A DNA stretch of 64,000 bases, from assembly GCA_002067095.1 (NCBI GenBank), contig MVQD01000106.1, forward strand, positions 186,001 to 250,000, read 5' to 3'. This stretch comes from Methanoregulaceae archaeon PtaB.Bin056. Lineage in GTDB: Archaea > Halobacteriota > Methanomicrobia > Methanomicrobiales > Methanospirillaceae. The notes under the pieces were generated by a model that saw only the letters and a list, made by a program, of their open reading frames with translations, had not been told where the DNA came from and ran no database searches. The position numbers were made by a program, and so were the translations under genes. Shown one piece after another: positions 35,942-44,268 of this stretch; position 1 is the first letter of the stretch, and every line of letters begins with the position of its first letter.

Positions 35942-35964
35942 TGAAATTCACGAAGTGAATTTCA
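35942..35964. repeat. Perfect 10-bp inverted repeat
   Basis: TGAAATTCAC and GTGAATTTCA are exact reverse complements separated by GAA. It lies in a region with gene debris. It may be an operator, a terminator stem or the end of a small mobile element. No flanking duplication was found by eye. Confidence 0.5.
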
Positions 35965-36503
35965 CTCGAAAATGGGCCTGCCAGTGCGGACCCCCAGCGC
36001 GGTCCGGATAACCCCAAGGAGATGGTACTCTTCACGAAATTCCCTCAAAAGACCCAAAGGGCTTTTACAACTCCACGCAGGCAATGAAAAGTCAGTCCCC
36101 TGACAAACCCTGCGCCGGAGTAATGGAGGCCAGGGGATAAGGTTCTCTTCACTGATAGACGGGTTCTCCCCTTAAACGGGCATTCCTGTTGAAGAGTGAA
36201 TACCGATGCAGCGAGATCATCTGGGCCATCCCGAACCTGCATTTGACGTTGAGAGGAGAGCGGGAGAAAATTGTTGCCCGTTTACAAAAGAGCGAACCGG
36301 TCTCAACCGACATACCTCATACACACATCCTGATAATGAGGAGATCCTACGGGGTGCTCATCATTTTTTTTGGTCCAATCCCTGGATATGCATTCACAAA
36401 GGGGGGTTGATCGCGTGTTGCGGAGCATTCATGATGGTGGGGGGGGCGTTTATACCTCTCCCTCCATCTCGCGTACATCCTGGCCAAAGGGGGGGATAGA
36501 TGG
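35965..36503. other. Intergenic region without a supported gene
   Basis: The sequence includes a CGGACC/GGTCCG pair near 35980-36010, several G-runs (36437 and 36489), and overlapping short ORFs in all frames. None has a family signal. I see nothing functional beyond possible hairpins. Confidence 0.4.
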
Positions 36504-37280
36504 TCAGACGTCTTCCATACTCCCGCTCCTCTGACCCTCAAGGTCCAGGGTGCAGAAACGGAAGCCCAGGTCTCTCATTTTCCGCGACACTTCAAAGGCA
36601 CTCATGGCGAGGCGGACAATATCTCCTTTTGCGACTTCTATCCGCGCAAGGTTTCCATGCATGCGGACTCTAATGCCAAGGAACCCGCACTCTTCCAGGA
36701 ACTCTTCTGCCTCTTCTATCCGGCGCAGGTCTTCGAAGTTCAGTTCGTACCCGTACGGAAACCGGGTTGCAAGGCAGGGGGTGGATGGCTGGTCCCAGAA
36801 AAGGAACCCCCGCGCCCTCGCGAGTGCCCTGACCTCCGTTTTTGTTATGCCGCAGTCAGCAAGGGGGTGAAGGACCCCGGCCTCGTCTGCTGCCCTAATC
36901 CCTGGCCGTTTCTCCTCAAGGTCGGATGCATTCACACCGTCCATCACGTGACCGATGCCATATTCTCCCGCCTTCTCCAGGAGGATGGCACACCCGTGTC
37001 TTTTACAGATGTAACACCTGTTGCGGGGGTTTTTGTAAAATTCCCTGTCCTCGAGTATGGGGAATGGCACGACTTCGCAGGGAACTCCGAGGAGATCTGC
37101 CCGGGATTTTGCCTCCCGTATTGTTCTCCTCGGGACAAGGGGGGAGTCGAGGATCACGCACCGGGCTTCTCCCGGAATGGTCTCTTTGGCCACGGCAGCG
37201 AGCAACGAACTGTCCACTCCACCCGAATATGAGATGACCGCGGTTCCTGCGTTTTCCAGGTATCTCCTGAGTGCTTCCAT
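36504..37280 (-). CDS. larE: Sacrificial sulfur transferase LarE
   Basis: This is an ATP pyrophosphatase-fold enzyme (PP-loop SGGVDSS). In the Lar pathway LarE adenylates a pyridine dinucleotide precursor and inserts sulfur to make the nickel-pincer cofactor. Counting from a start at 37346, Cys111 and Cys114 (RCYIC) and Cys191 (TPCLATR) are present. This three-Cys pattern belongs to LarE forms proposed to use an iron-sulfur cluster rather than sacrificing a cysteine. I start at the ATG at 37280 (MEALRRYLENAGTAVISYSG), after AAGGGGA. LarB, LarC and LarA are not in the window. Confidence 0.88.
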   Translation of the reverse strand: MEALRRYLENAGTAVISYSGGVDSSLLAAVAKETIPGEARCVILDSPLVPRRTIREAKSRADLLGVPCEVVPFPILEDREFYKNPRNRCYICKRHGCAILLEKAGEYGIGHVMDGVNASDLEEKRPGIRAADEAGVLHPLADCGITKTEVRALARARGFLFWDQPSTPCLATRFPYGYELNFEDLRRIEEAEEFLEECGFLGIRVRMHGNLARIEVAKGDIVRLAMSAFEVSRKMRDLGFRFCTLDLEGQRSGSMEDV

Positions 37281-37444
37281 TGATGTACTTTCCCCTTCGA
37301 TCCGTCGTTCACCGCTTCGAAAATCCATTTTCGCGTGCCCCTTCATGACGGCATTTACGCACCATTATGTTCCAGGATGACTATATAGTCTCTACACTGC
37401 CCGCATGCACTGAAATTCCGGGCATGATATGGGAGAAGGGCCTG

Positions 37445-38179
37445 ATGCTTTCGAAGAGGGAGCGCGAAAGGTATTCGCGCCAGTTGCCCCTTATCGGGGA
37501 GGAAGGGCAGGAACGCCTTCACGATGCATCGGTGTGTGTTGCCGGTGCGGGCGGACTCGGGTCCCCTGTCTTGTTGTACCTTGCAGCGGCTGGTGTGGGA
37601 CACCTGCGCCTGGTCGATCCGGACCGCGTTGAGCGGAGTAACCTGAATCGCCAGGTCCTCCATGCCGAACCGGATATTTCCAGGTTCAAAGTGGAATCTG
37701 CCGCAGATAAGCTCCGTGCGCTCAACCCCGAGATCACGATAGAGGCACTGCCCGTGGCGGTGAATTCCGGGAATGTATCAGGCCTTGCAGCCGGCATGGA
37801 CCTGCTCCTTGACGCACTTGACAATTACGAGGCAAGGTATCTCCTGAACCGTGCAGCGCTCGACCGGGGAATCCCCCTGGTACATGCCGCAGTGAACGGG
37901 TTTTTTGGCCAGATGACCACGATTGTTCCCGGGGAGACGGCATGCCTCCAGTGTGCGCTGCCCCACCCTCCTGAAGGGGTGGATGCCTCGATTATCGGAG
38001 TCACTGCAGGGATCATCGGCCTCCTGCAGGCCCTCGAAGCGATCAAGATCCTGATCCGCGAGGGTGAGTTGGCCAAAAATGTCCTGGTGGTGTGGGACGG
38101 CAGGTGCGGGCGGCTGGATCAGATACCCCTCGTGAGGGATCCGGCGTGCATGGCGTGCGGTGCGGGTGATGGCTCATGA
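37445..38179 (+). CDS. moeB: MoeB/ThiF family adenylyltransferase
   Basis: This E1-like enzyme of 244 residues from the ATG at 37445 begins MLSKRERERYSRQLPLIGEE. It has the nucleotide loop GAGGLGSP and the NLNRQ segment. Zinc-binding CLQC and CMAC pairs are in the second half. It would adenylate the C-terminal GG of the MoaD/ThiS-like protein encoded next. The overlap with that gene (ATGATG at its stop) and with moaE downstream supports molybdopterin or other sulfur transfer. An open frame to 37367 adds 26 doubtful residues. Confidence 0.9.
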   Translation: MLSKRERERYSRQLPLIGEEGQERLHDASVCVAGAGGLGSPVLLYLAAAGVGHLRLVDPDRVERSNLNRQVLHAEPDISRFKVESAADKLRALNPEITIEALPVAVNSGNVSGLAAGMDLLLDALDNYEARYLLNRAALDRGIPLVHAAVNGFFGQMTTIVPGETACLQCALPHPPEGVDASIIGVTAGIIGLLQALEAIKILIREGELAKNVLVVWDGRCGRLDQIPLVRDPACMACGAGDGS

Positions 38180-38460
38180 TGATCAGTGTCAGAGTAAGGG
38201 CGTTTGCGCGGTTCAGGGAGTTGTTCGGAGAGAGGTTCGAGGTTGCAGTTCCCGAGCCGGCCACGATCAGGGATGTGGTGATGGCCGTAGGGCAGTCGAA
38301 TGCCAACGGCATGGGTGAGCTCCTGGACAGCGGTGGGAGGGTGAAATCCTCGGTCATTATCCTCGTGAACAGGGAAAGGGTGACAGGGACGCACAGGGAG
38401 GATCACCCCGTCGCCGACGGTGACGAAGTGGCAATATACCCTCCTGTAGCTGGTGGGTGA
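38176..38460 (+). CDS. moaD: MoaD/ThiS family sulfur carrier protein
   Basis: This is a 94-residue ubiquitin-like protein ending in Gly-Gly (YPPVAGG), the site of adenylation and thiocarboxylate formation. The pattern VRVRAFARFRELFGERFEVA is typical of archaeal MoaD. The start overlaps the moeB stop by 4 nt. With moaE directly after, its main role is probably as the small subunit of molybdopterin synthase. Archaeal proteins of this kind can also act as SAMP-type modifiers. Confidence 0.9.
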   Translation: MMISVRVRAFARFRELFGERFEVAVPEPATIRDVVMAVGQSNANGMGELLDSGGRVKSSVIILVNRERVTGTHREDHPVADGDEVAIYPPVAGG

Positions 38461-38464
38461 CGGA

Positions 38465-38878
38465 ATGATTCCCGGGAAGGTCAGGATAACAAGGGATGAT
38501 TTCGATCCGGGCCAAATACTGCAGGAGGCACGAAGTGGCACACTCGGGGCCCTCGTGAGTTTTGTTGGGGTGGTGAGAGACGACGGGATAGAGAGGATGG
38601 ATCTCGAGGCGTATGAAGAAGTTGCGGAAGTGGAACTCGCCAGAATCCGTGAGCAAGCAATCTCCCGGTTCGGTGTCTCCCATGTTGATATAGTCCACAG
38701 GATCGGAATGCTCAAGGTCGGCGACCATATCGTGATGATCGTCGTGGGGGCGTCTCACCGGAAGGCGGCATTCGAGGGATGCGAATACATCATCGACCGG
38801 ATAAAGGAATCCGTTCCTATCTGGAAGAAGGAATATACCGCCGAAGGTTCGCGGTGGGTCGCCGGCGAACACGAGTGA
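38465..38878 (+). CDS. moaE: Molybdopterin synthase large subunit MoaE
   Basis: This 137-residue protein starts at ATG 38465 after GGGTGA, 4 nt past moaD. Family segments are GALVSFVGVVRD, LEAYEEVAEVELARI, the VHRIGMLKVGDHIVMIVVGA core, and ESVPIWKKEY with the catalytic Lys. With MoaD it would convert cyclic pyranopterin to molybdopterin for formylmethanofuran dehydrogenase or other Mo/W enzymes. Confidence 0.92.
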   Translation: MIPGKVRITRDDFDPGQILQEARSGTLGALVSFVGVVRDDGIERMDLEAYEEVAEVELARIREQAISRFGVSHVDIVHRIGMLKVGDHIVMIVVGASHRKAAFEGCEYIIDRIKESVPIWKKEYTAEGSRWVAGEHE

Positions 38879-39006
38879 ATAGCAGGAGAAAAAGAGATGC
38901 CTTCAGAAAATAGCGAACCATAAAGAACCCTCCTCTCATCAACCACCTGGCATCCGATCCATGGATAACAGGGCACGAAAAGATTTCTTGTGGAAAAAAA
39001 GCGGGT

Positions 39007-40308
39007 TTACCTCTTCTGCCATCTCCTGACCGGGAAGACGATCCCGGCACCGATGAGCGCGAGGATCGCGGAGAAGGCGGAGAGAGGGATCCCGGGGATC
39101 TCATGGTTCAGGGCTACCTGGATCTGTGCAGTCTGCCCGGGGCTGAGGTTGAAGGTGTTCCGGTAATCCTGGTATCCCTCCAGCCGTATCATTATCTCGT
39201 GATGTCCTGCAGGTATTGAAGGGATGGTCAGGGGTGTGATACCAATACACAGGTTATCGAGGAATATATTCGCCCCCGAAGGCTCGGAGGAGATCTGTAC
39301 CACCCCTGACCCTGCGGGCGCCTGGAGCAGGACCATGCTTGCCCGTACACTTGCGGTCTTTCCAGCCTGCACCAGTACGCGGGTGGTATAGTCCTGGTAG
39401 TTCTCCAGTCTGAGAGTCAGGACATGCTCGCCTGGGGATATGCCCGTCAGGTCGAGGGGGTTTCCACTCTGGGTGACTCCCTGGTAAACCCCGTCAACAG
39501 ATACTGATGCCCCGGAAGGTGTTGATTCGATGTGGATGAAGCCCGTGTTCATCCCTGTCTGGACCTGCAGAGGGATGTCAAGGATCGTCACCTGGCCCGG
39601 GCGTACTGTCACGAGGCCCGACCAGTCCTGGTATCCCACGAGTTTCAGGAGGGTAAAATGGGACCCTGCCGCGAGGTTCCCTACGGTAGTAGCCGTCGAT
39701 CCCCGGTAAATGCCGTCGACGTAGACGTCGGCTCCCCCCGGGGAGCTCTTTACCTGCATGGTCCCGACGTCAGAGAGCGGCTTTAATTTCGCTTCTACGG
39801 TGATAGTCCCGCCTGGAGGCACATCGGTGATCGTGACGTACGGTTCGTATCCCGAGAGAAAAGCCTGCACCAGGTGGCTGCCGGCACGAATATCCTGGTA
39901 GGTCCATGGTGCCTGCTGCCCTTTTCCCCCATCAACGGTAATCAGTGCACCAGCGGGCACAGAGGTGATCACCAGGGTCCCGAATAACTGGCTGGGTTCC
40001 AGGTCAGCATACGCCCTGATGGTCTCACCGGGTTGAGGGTTTACCGTATACCGCGTGGTATAGGGATAATACCCGCTTGCGGCGATAGTGATGGTGTGAG
40101 GAGGGTTTGAAGTCACGACGACAGGATATGTTACCGGGGTTACACCGATGAAGCGATCGTCGAAGATCACCTGCGCTCCAGACGGATCTGATTCTATCAG
40201 GAAATACCCTGTGCCTGTGGGAGCGGGATCTGACCCCTGTGCGGGAAGAATGCCTGCCAGGATAAAAATGAAAAAGAAGAATATGAGCACTCGTGTGTTC
40301 ATCTTCAT
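39007..40308 (-). CDS. Secreted PEGA-repeat protein
   Basis: This 433-residue envelope protein has a signal peptide (about 1-25, VLIFFFFIFILAGILPAQGS) and five PEGA domains, each with I-x-S-x-P-x-G-A-x-V-x-V-D-G. Sequences such as GYQDW and NYQDY mark their ends. The C-terminus, IPGIPLSAFSAILALIGAG followed by RRWQKR, is a membrane helix with a short basic tail, like PGF-CTERM-type sorting signals. I infer cell-surface anchoring or archaeosortase processing. Confidence 0.85.
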   Translation of the reverse strand: MKMNTRVLIFFFFIFILAGILPAQGSDPAPTGTGYFLIESDPSGAQVIFDDRFIGVTPVTYPVVVTSNPPHTITIAASGYYPYTTRYTVNPQPGETIRAYADLEPSQLFGTLVITSVPAGALITVDGGKGQQAPWTYQDIRAGSHLVQAFLSGYEPYVTITDVPPGGTITVEAKLKPLSDVGTMQVKSSPGGADVYVDGIYRGSTATTVGNLAAGSHFTLLKLVGYQDWSGLVTVRPGQVTILDIPLQVQTGMNTGFIHIESTPSGASVSVDGVYQGVTQSGNPLDLTGISPGEHVLTLRLENYQDYTTRVLVQAGKTASVRASMVLLQAPAGSGVVQISSEPSGANIFLDNLCIGITPLTIPSIPAGHHEIMIRLEGYQDYRNTFNLSPGQTAQIQVALNHEIPGIPLSAFSAILALIGAGIVFPVRRWQKR

Positions 40309-40399
40309 ATACGCACACCTCTCTCTCTTCTTCTACAAATATCCATTGTGAGGTTTCAGGGGATAAGTGCCCGGGGCCCCCGTGGTGCCTTCACATGCC

Positions 40400-40633
40400 A
40401 TGGCACTGCCCAGAACCATCACCCTTCCTTTCGGCCGGAAATGGCGGGATGTGTCTCACTTGCTTCTTAGTCATGATCCCGGAAATTACGCGGTGTGCAG
40501 AGAGAGGATTTATGGACCGGGAGGGTTCATATACGAATGTATGCCAGGCAGCAGCACTCCCGGGTCACCAATTCGTGTGATAGGGGGAATGCGTTTCACG
40601 GTTGATGGGAATCCGGGAGTATTATTTGGATGA
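40400..40633 (+). CDS. Possible small protein before psiE
   Basis: A 77-codon frame (MALPRTITLPFGRKWRDVSH...) ends 36 nt before psiE on the same strand. The composition looks like protein rather than a shadow, with Gly/Pro-rich stretches and two Cys. I recognise no family, no strong ribosome site is seen, and the call is tentative. Confidence 0.4.
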   Translation: MALPRTITLPFGRKWRDVSHLLLSHDPGNYAVCRERIYGPGGFIYECMPGSSTPGSPIRVIGGMRFTVDGNPGVLFG

Positions 40634-40669
40634 CAGGGTCCCCGGGTCTCTTGGGAGGCGTGGAGTACT

Positions 40670-41086
40670 ATGCTTGAACAGCTGAATAAATTTGAGAAGT
40701 ATATCTACTACGTCCTTATCATCCTCCTCGCCTTCATTATCCTCGTTTCGGTTATCGAACTCATTCTTCTCATCGCCGCAGGCGTCCTGTATGACCAGAC
40801 GTTCCGACTGGATCATCACGAGATCCTGAACGTATTCGGTTTCTTCCTCCTGGTGCTGATCGGGATAGAACTCCTGGACACTATAAAGGCGTACATCAAG
40901 AAGCAGGAGATACATGTTGAGATAATCGTTCTCCTCGCAGTCATCGCCGTTGCAAGGAAGATCATCCTCCTTGACCCCTACGCTGACATGCCCCTCTCTG
41001 ATATCACACTCTGGGGCCTGGGATTCATCGTGCTCTGCCTTGCAGGGGCATATTATCTCATCAAGAAAGCGGGGATCTCCACCTGA
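40670..41086 (+). CDS. psiE: PsiE family membrane protein
   Basis: This 138-residue protein has four predicted membrane helices. The conserved PsiE-type pieces are LLVLIGIELLDTIKAYIKK, HVEIIVLLAVIAVARKIILL and LWGLGFIVLCLAGAYYLIKK. The family was named from a phosphate-starvation-inducible gene of E. coli; its biochemical role is unknown. No phosphate-transport genes are nearby. Confidence 0.88.
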   Translation: MLEQLNKFEKYIYYVLIILLAFIILVSVIELILLIAAGVLYDQTFRLDHHEILNVFGFFLLVLIGIELLDTIKAYIKKQEIHVEIIVLLAVIAVARKIILLDPYADMPLSDITLWGLGFIVLCLAGAYYLIKKAGIST

Positions 41087-41349
41087 TTCCCCCTGCCCGA
41101 CGGTATGGCTGGAATTCTGTCATTCTCTCCTTTTCCCCGCGAAGGCGCCCGGCACTCTCTGAGAGCACCGATCCCGCCAGCCATTCACATCTCTTCCTGC
41201 CTCTTTTTCATGGGTTCCAAATCGCACTTGAGGAGAGGGAGATTTCCGCTGCAGCGGGTTCCAATGGGAGTGGAGTCATGCCCTGTATACGGGACTGCCC
41301 GGATCTCACGTGGTTTTTTATTCGAATCGCGACATAATCTCACATAATT

Positions 41350-42240
41350 ATGATACGCACGCAAGGTCTCTCATCTTCACACGGCAGGGCATGTGTTCTC
41401 ATTATGCTCTTATTCCTTGCCTCCTCGGGGATGCCGGTGGCTGCAGCAATACAGGAAATCACGTATCTTGGAAAGATCACTGCGCTCGATCCCCTGTCAG
41501 GGACCATCACGATACGGGCCGAGTCACAGTATCTCTGCGACTATTCCAGGAGAGATGCTGCCTGCGGTTTTTCTCCCATTACACCCCTGCAGGTGGTGGG
41601 GACTGTCCCTGAAGAGGGGATATTCAACACTTTCCGAAACGGCGACCAGGTGGTTGCCACAGTCATGGGGGCGAGTGGAGGCGCATGGGCAGGATTTGCG
41701 CATGTCATCCCATCCTCTGGGAAGGCGCAATGGGTTGTCACCGACCTGTTCGGAGATCCGGACACCATCCCTGTTCCGCTTGCGGGAGATTACGAGATTG
41801 AGTATTCCACCACCCCGGACTGCAACCACTGCACCGGATCAGTCTGCAAGGCACAGAGCGCGCATGTTGTCCTGAAGAGTGGCGGAATTCCCGTCCTTGA
41901 ACGCACGATGACCGCCGGCCAGTCGGCGAGGTATTCCGGGAGGAACGACGGCTCGAGCGTAAGCATCCTGTACCTCACGGGTGAGGCCGATGCCGGCACC
42001 TGTACACCCGCAGGATCACTCGCCGGCATGCAGCCCATCTCCAATTTCATACTCAAGGTCATCCAGCCAATTGGACAGTCGGCCACCCCGGGGGTGGTCA
42101 CGCATCCGACTGCGGAAGGAATCGAGCCAAAAGTCACCCCACTCTCCACCCCTGCTCCCACACAGGCGCCATCCGGATGCATACTACCCCTGGCAGCCCT
42201 CGCCCTCGTGGCACTCTGGATGAGAGGGCGGTTCCCCTGA
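41350..42240 (+). CDS. Exported protein with C-terminal anchor, unknown
   Basis: This 296-residue protein has a signal peptide near residues 14-33 (CVLIMLLFLASSGMPVAAA), an extracytoplasmic part with seven Cys (for example CDYSRRDAAC and CNHCTGSVC), and a Thr/Pro linker (TPLSTPAPTQAP). A single C-terminal helix, CILPLAALALVALW, precedes a short Arg tail. The layout matches surface-anchored proteins of methanogens. The function and the fold of the middle part are not recognised. Confidence 0.75.
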   Translation: MIRTQGLSSSHGRACVLIMLLFLASSGMPVAAAIQEITYLGKITALDPLSGTITIRAESQYLCDYSRRDAACGFSPITPLQVVGTVPEEGIFNTFRNGDQVVATVMGASGGAWAGFAHVIPSSGKAQWVVTDLFGDPDTIPVPLAGDYEIEYSTTPDCNHCTGSVCKAQSAHVVLKSGGIPVLERTMTAGQSARYSGRNDGSSVSILYLTGEADAGTCTPAGSLAGMQPISNFILKVIQPIGQSATPGVVTHPTAEGIEPKVTPLSTPAPTQAPSGCILPLAALALVALWMRGRFP

Positions 42241-42347
42241 CCCGCGGGTCTCCTGAAAAGAGGATGAACTCAGACTCCATTCATTCCCCCGGCCATCTGC
42301 CGGGGGTGACCGTACTATTGTTCCTCTCTACAGAGCGGGGGATTTGA

Positions 42348-42947
42348 ATGCCGGGACAGAACAGAGGTCCGGAATATGGCCGTATACAGAGGATCTGCTC
42401 AAGGCTCGCTGAAGCACGTACCCGGGGAGAGGCAGGGATACAGATCGCGAGGGAGGTCTCTGCTTACTCCCTCTTCGATCTCCAGGTGATCATGGGACGG
42501 GTCAGGCACGAAGTGCACCGCCTCCCTCCCCCCTACCGGAATGCCGCGGGCCCATATCTCCTCTCACAGATCGTGGATGCCCACCACTCGCTCCTCACCA
42601 CCTGCACGCGCGGGGAGTTCAGTTGCATGAACGAGCCGTTGAGAGAGAGGGAGCAGTATCTTGCATATCTCAGGATGGTCCCGGATGGGTGCTACGCGAG
42701 TGACCCAAAGGCCGAATATCTCCCGCAGTTCCATTCGCCCATGCACAGGATGTTCTATTATCTCCTTGCAGCATACGTGATGTTCGTCCAGGAGAGGCCG
42801 GGGCACCCCGTGGGAACACCATTTCCGGGTGGAGGGAAGGTGGAGGAGCGTGAAGGTGCATTCTTCTGCCCAGTAAGGGATAAGCACAAGGAGGTCTCGT
42901 TCGCCATCTGCAACTTCTGCCCTGCAAGGCAGGCCGATGAGAGGTGA
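42348..42947 (+). CDS. DUF2115 (UPF0305) family protein
   Basis: This 199-residue protein has the family's helical core (SLFDLQVIMGRVRHEVHRLP) and the cysteine-rich C-terminus FFCPVRDKH...CNFCPARQ, which probably binds a metal. DUF2115 is nearly restricted to methanogens and is of unknown function. It stands apart from its neighbours on the same strand, so no operon clue is available. Confidence 0.82.
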   Translation: MPGQNRGPEYGRIQRICSRLAEARTRGEAGIQIAREVSAYSLFDLQVIMGRVRHEVHRLPPPYRNAAGPYLLSQIVDAHHSLLTTCTRGEFSCMNEPLREREQYLAYLRMVPDGCYASDPKAEYLPQFHSPMHRMFYYLLAAYVMFVQERPGHPVGTPFPGGGKVEEREGAFFCPVRDKHKEVSFAICNFCPARQADER

Positions 42948-43094
42948 AAGGGATGATTGCGCTTTTTAATACCTGCACCATCGGACCCGGCCCTCCCCAC
43001 GGGGATCATCACCCATGAGTTGAAGCCAGATACGGTCCCTTTGGCAATAGCTTCAAGGTGAGAGGTAGCCGACACCTAATGTGGTGCAGATCCA

Positions 43095-43490
43095 ATGCTG
43101 AACGTGGAAGGGATCAGTCCCGAGGCCAAAATAGGAAAGATCCTCGTCCTGGTCTCGCTTATCCTTGGGATCCTCGTGCTCCTGTTCATAGGCGTGCTTG
43201 CTGCGATCATGTATGGCGCAGGGACCTTCTTTGCGCTCGAAATCAGCCTGACTATCCCGCTCCTTATTCTTGTCCCGCTTTTTCTCGTCAAGGTTATAGG
43301 TCTTATCATCGGTTTTTTCGCTCTCAATGCGACAGAAAATCGAGATTTTTCCCGGGCAGGGATATTGGCAATAATCTCATGTGTGCTGCCCCCCCTTGAT
43401 ATCGTGATGCTGATCGGCGGGATATTCTGCCTCATCTCAAGGGAAGCGAACGAAGGAAAGAGCGGAGAGGGTGAAGGAAAAATTACCTGA
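43095..43490 (+). CDS. Small membrane protein, three helices
   Basis: This 131-residue protein has three predicted membrane helices (about 15-40, 48-75 and 88-113) and a charged, Gly- and Lys-rich cytoplasmic tail. It resembles generic DUF4190/DUF4064-like small membrane proteins, without enough signal to assign a family. It is convergent with the flavodoxin-fold gene 27 nt away. Confidence 0.6.
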   Translation: MLNVEGISPEAKIGKILVLVSLILGILVLLFIGVLAAIMYGAGTFFALEISLTIPLLILVPLFLVKVIGLIIGFFALNATENRDFSRAGILAIISCVLPPLDIVMLIGGIFCLISREANEGKSGEGEGKIT

Positions 43491-43516
43491 CCAAAAAAGA
43501 ACCCGCTCTTTTGGGC

Positions 43517-44164
43517 TTATGAGGGAAGTCCCGCGAGCACTTTTTCATACTCTTTCAATACAAGGGCAGCCCCTTCGGGCGTAATCGAGGGGACGCCGAA
43601 CACGAGAAACGGCGGGAGGACTTCAAGGCCTGCAAACTCGAGGATATTATGTTCTATTACCGAGAGATGCCTTCGGATGTCTCCGTGGATCCCTGAGGGA
43701 GAGTACATGTCACTGGAAGACCCGCAGGTTACCACCAGCATCCCCTTCTTGCCTTTCAGGAGTCCATGGTCGTATACCTTCCCCTGCGCAATATCGACCA
43801 CAAATCCCTGGGCAAATACGCGGTCGAACCACCCCTTGAGTATGGCTGGCATGGATGTCCACCAGAGAGGGAACTGGAATATGAGAAGGTCAGCCCATGA
43901 TATCCGCTCCATCTCTTCCAGGATATCGGGAGCAAGACTCCCTGTGGCAACGCCGTGCAGCTGCTCTTCCGCAGGGTTGAAGAGGTCGTGCCGCGCTCTT
44001 ATCCGGAAGTCCTGCGTGTCCAGGACCGCCTTGAACCTGGTTGCATAGAGATTTGAGACTCGCACCTCATGTCCCCTTTCCGCGAGAGTGACCATGGCGA
44101 CGTCCTTGAGGGCACCATTGAAAGACCGCGGTTCAGGGTGGGCATAGACATAGTGTATCTTCAT
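43517..44164 (-). CDS. NAD(P)H:quinone oxidoreductase-like flavoprotein
   Basis: This 215-residue protein has a flavodoxin-2 fold like NQO1 or KefF. Features are the N-terminal MKIHYVYAHPEPRSFNGALK, the FMN/FAD contact FQFPLWWTSMPAILKGWFDR, and GMLVVTCGSSSDMYSPSG. It would carry out two-electron reduction of quinones or similar compounds, protecting against redox stress. I start at ATG 44164, about 10 nt after GAGG. It follows the DHA2 transporter gene on the same strand by about 100 nt. Confidence 0.9.
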   Translation of the reverse strand: MKIHYVYAHPEPRSFNGALKDVAMVTLAERGHEVRVSNLYATRFKAVLDTQDFRIRARHDLFNPAEEQLHGVATGSLAPDILEEMERISWADLLIFQFPLWWTSMPAILKGWFDRVFAQGFVVDIAQGKVYDHGLLKGKKGMLVVTCGSSSDMYSPSGIHGDIRRHLSVIEHNILEFAGLEVLPPFLVFGVPSITPEGAALVLKEYEKVLAGLPS

Positions 44165-44268
44165 CCGGCATTCCTCAAATGGAGATGGCGTGGATTCCAT
44201 CTTAATAGCATCCTAACAGGCCCCACCCCGTAATGTGATGCACAGGGAGCGCCATTACTGCCCCGTCA

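Noticed and set aside
35380-36499. Several overlapping plus-strand ORFs of 70-178 codons
   Set aside because: They overlap each other and the TPR remnant, and lack ribosome sites and family signals.
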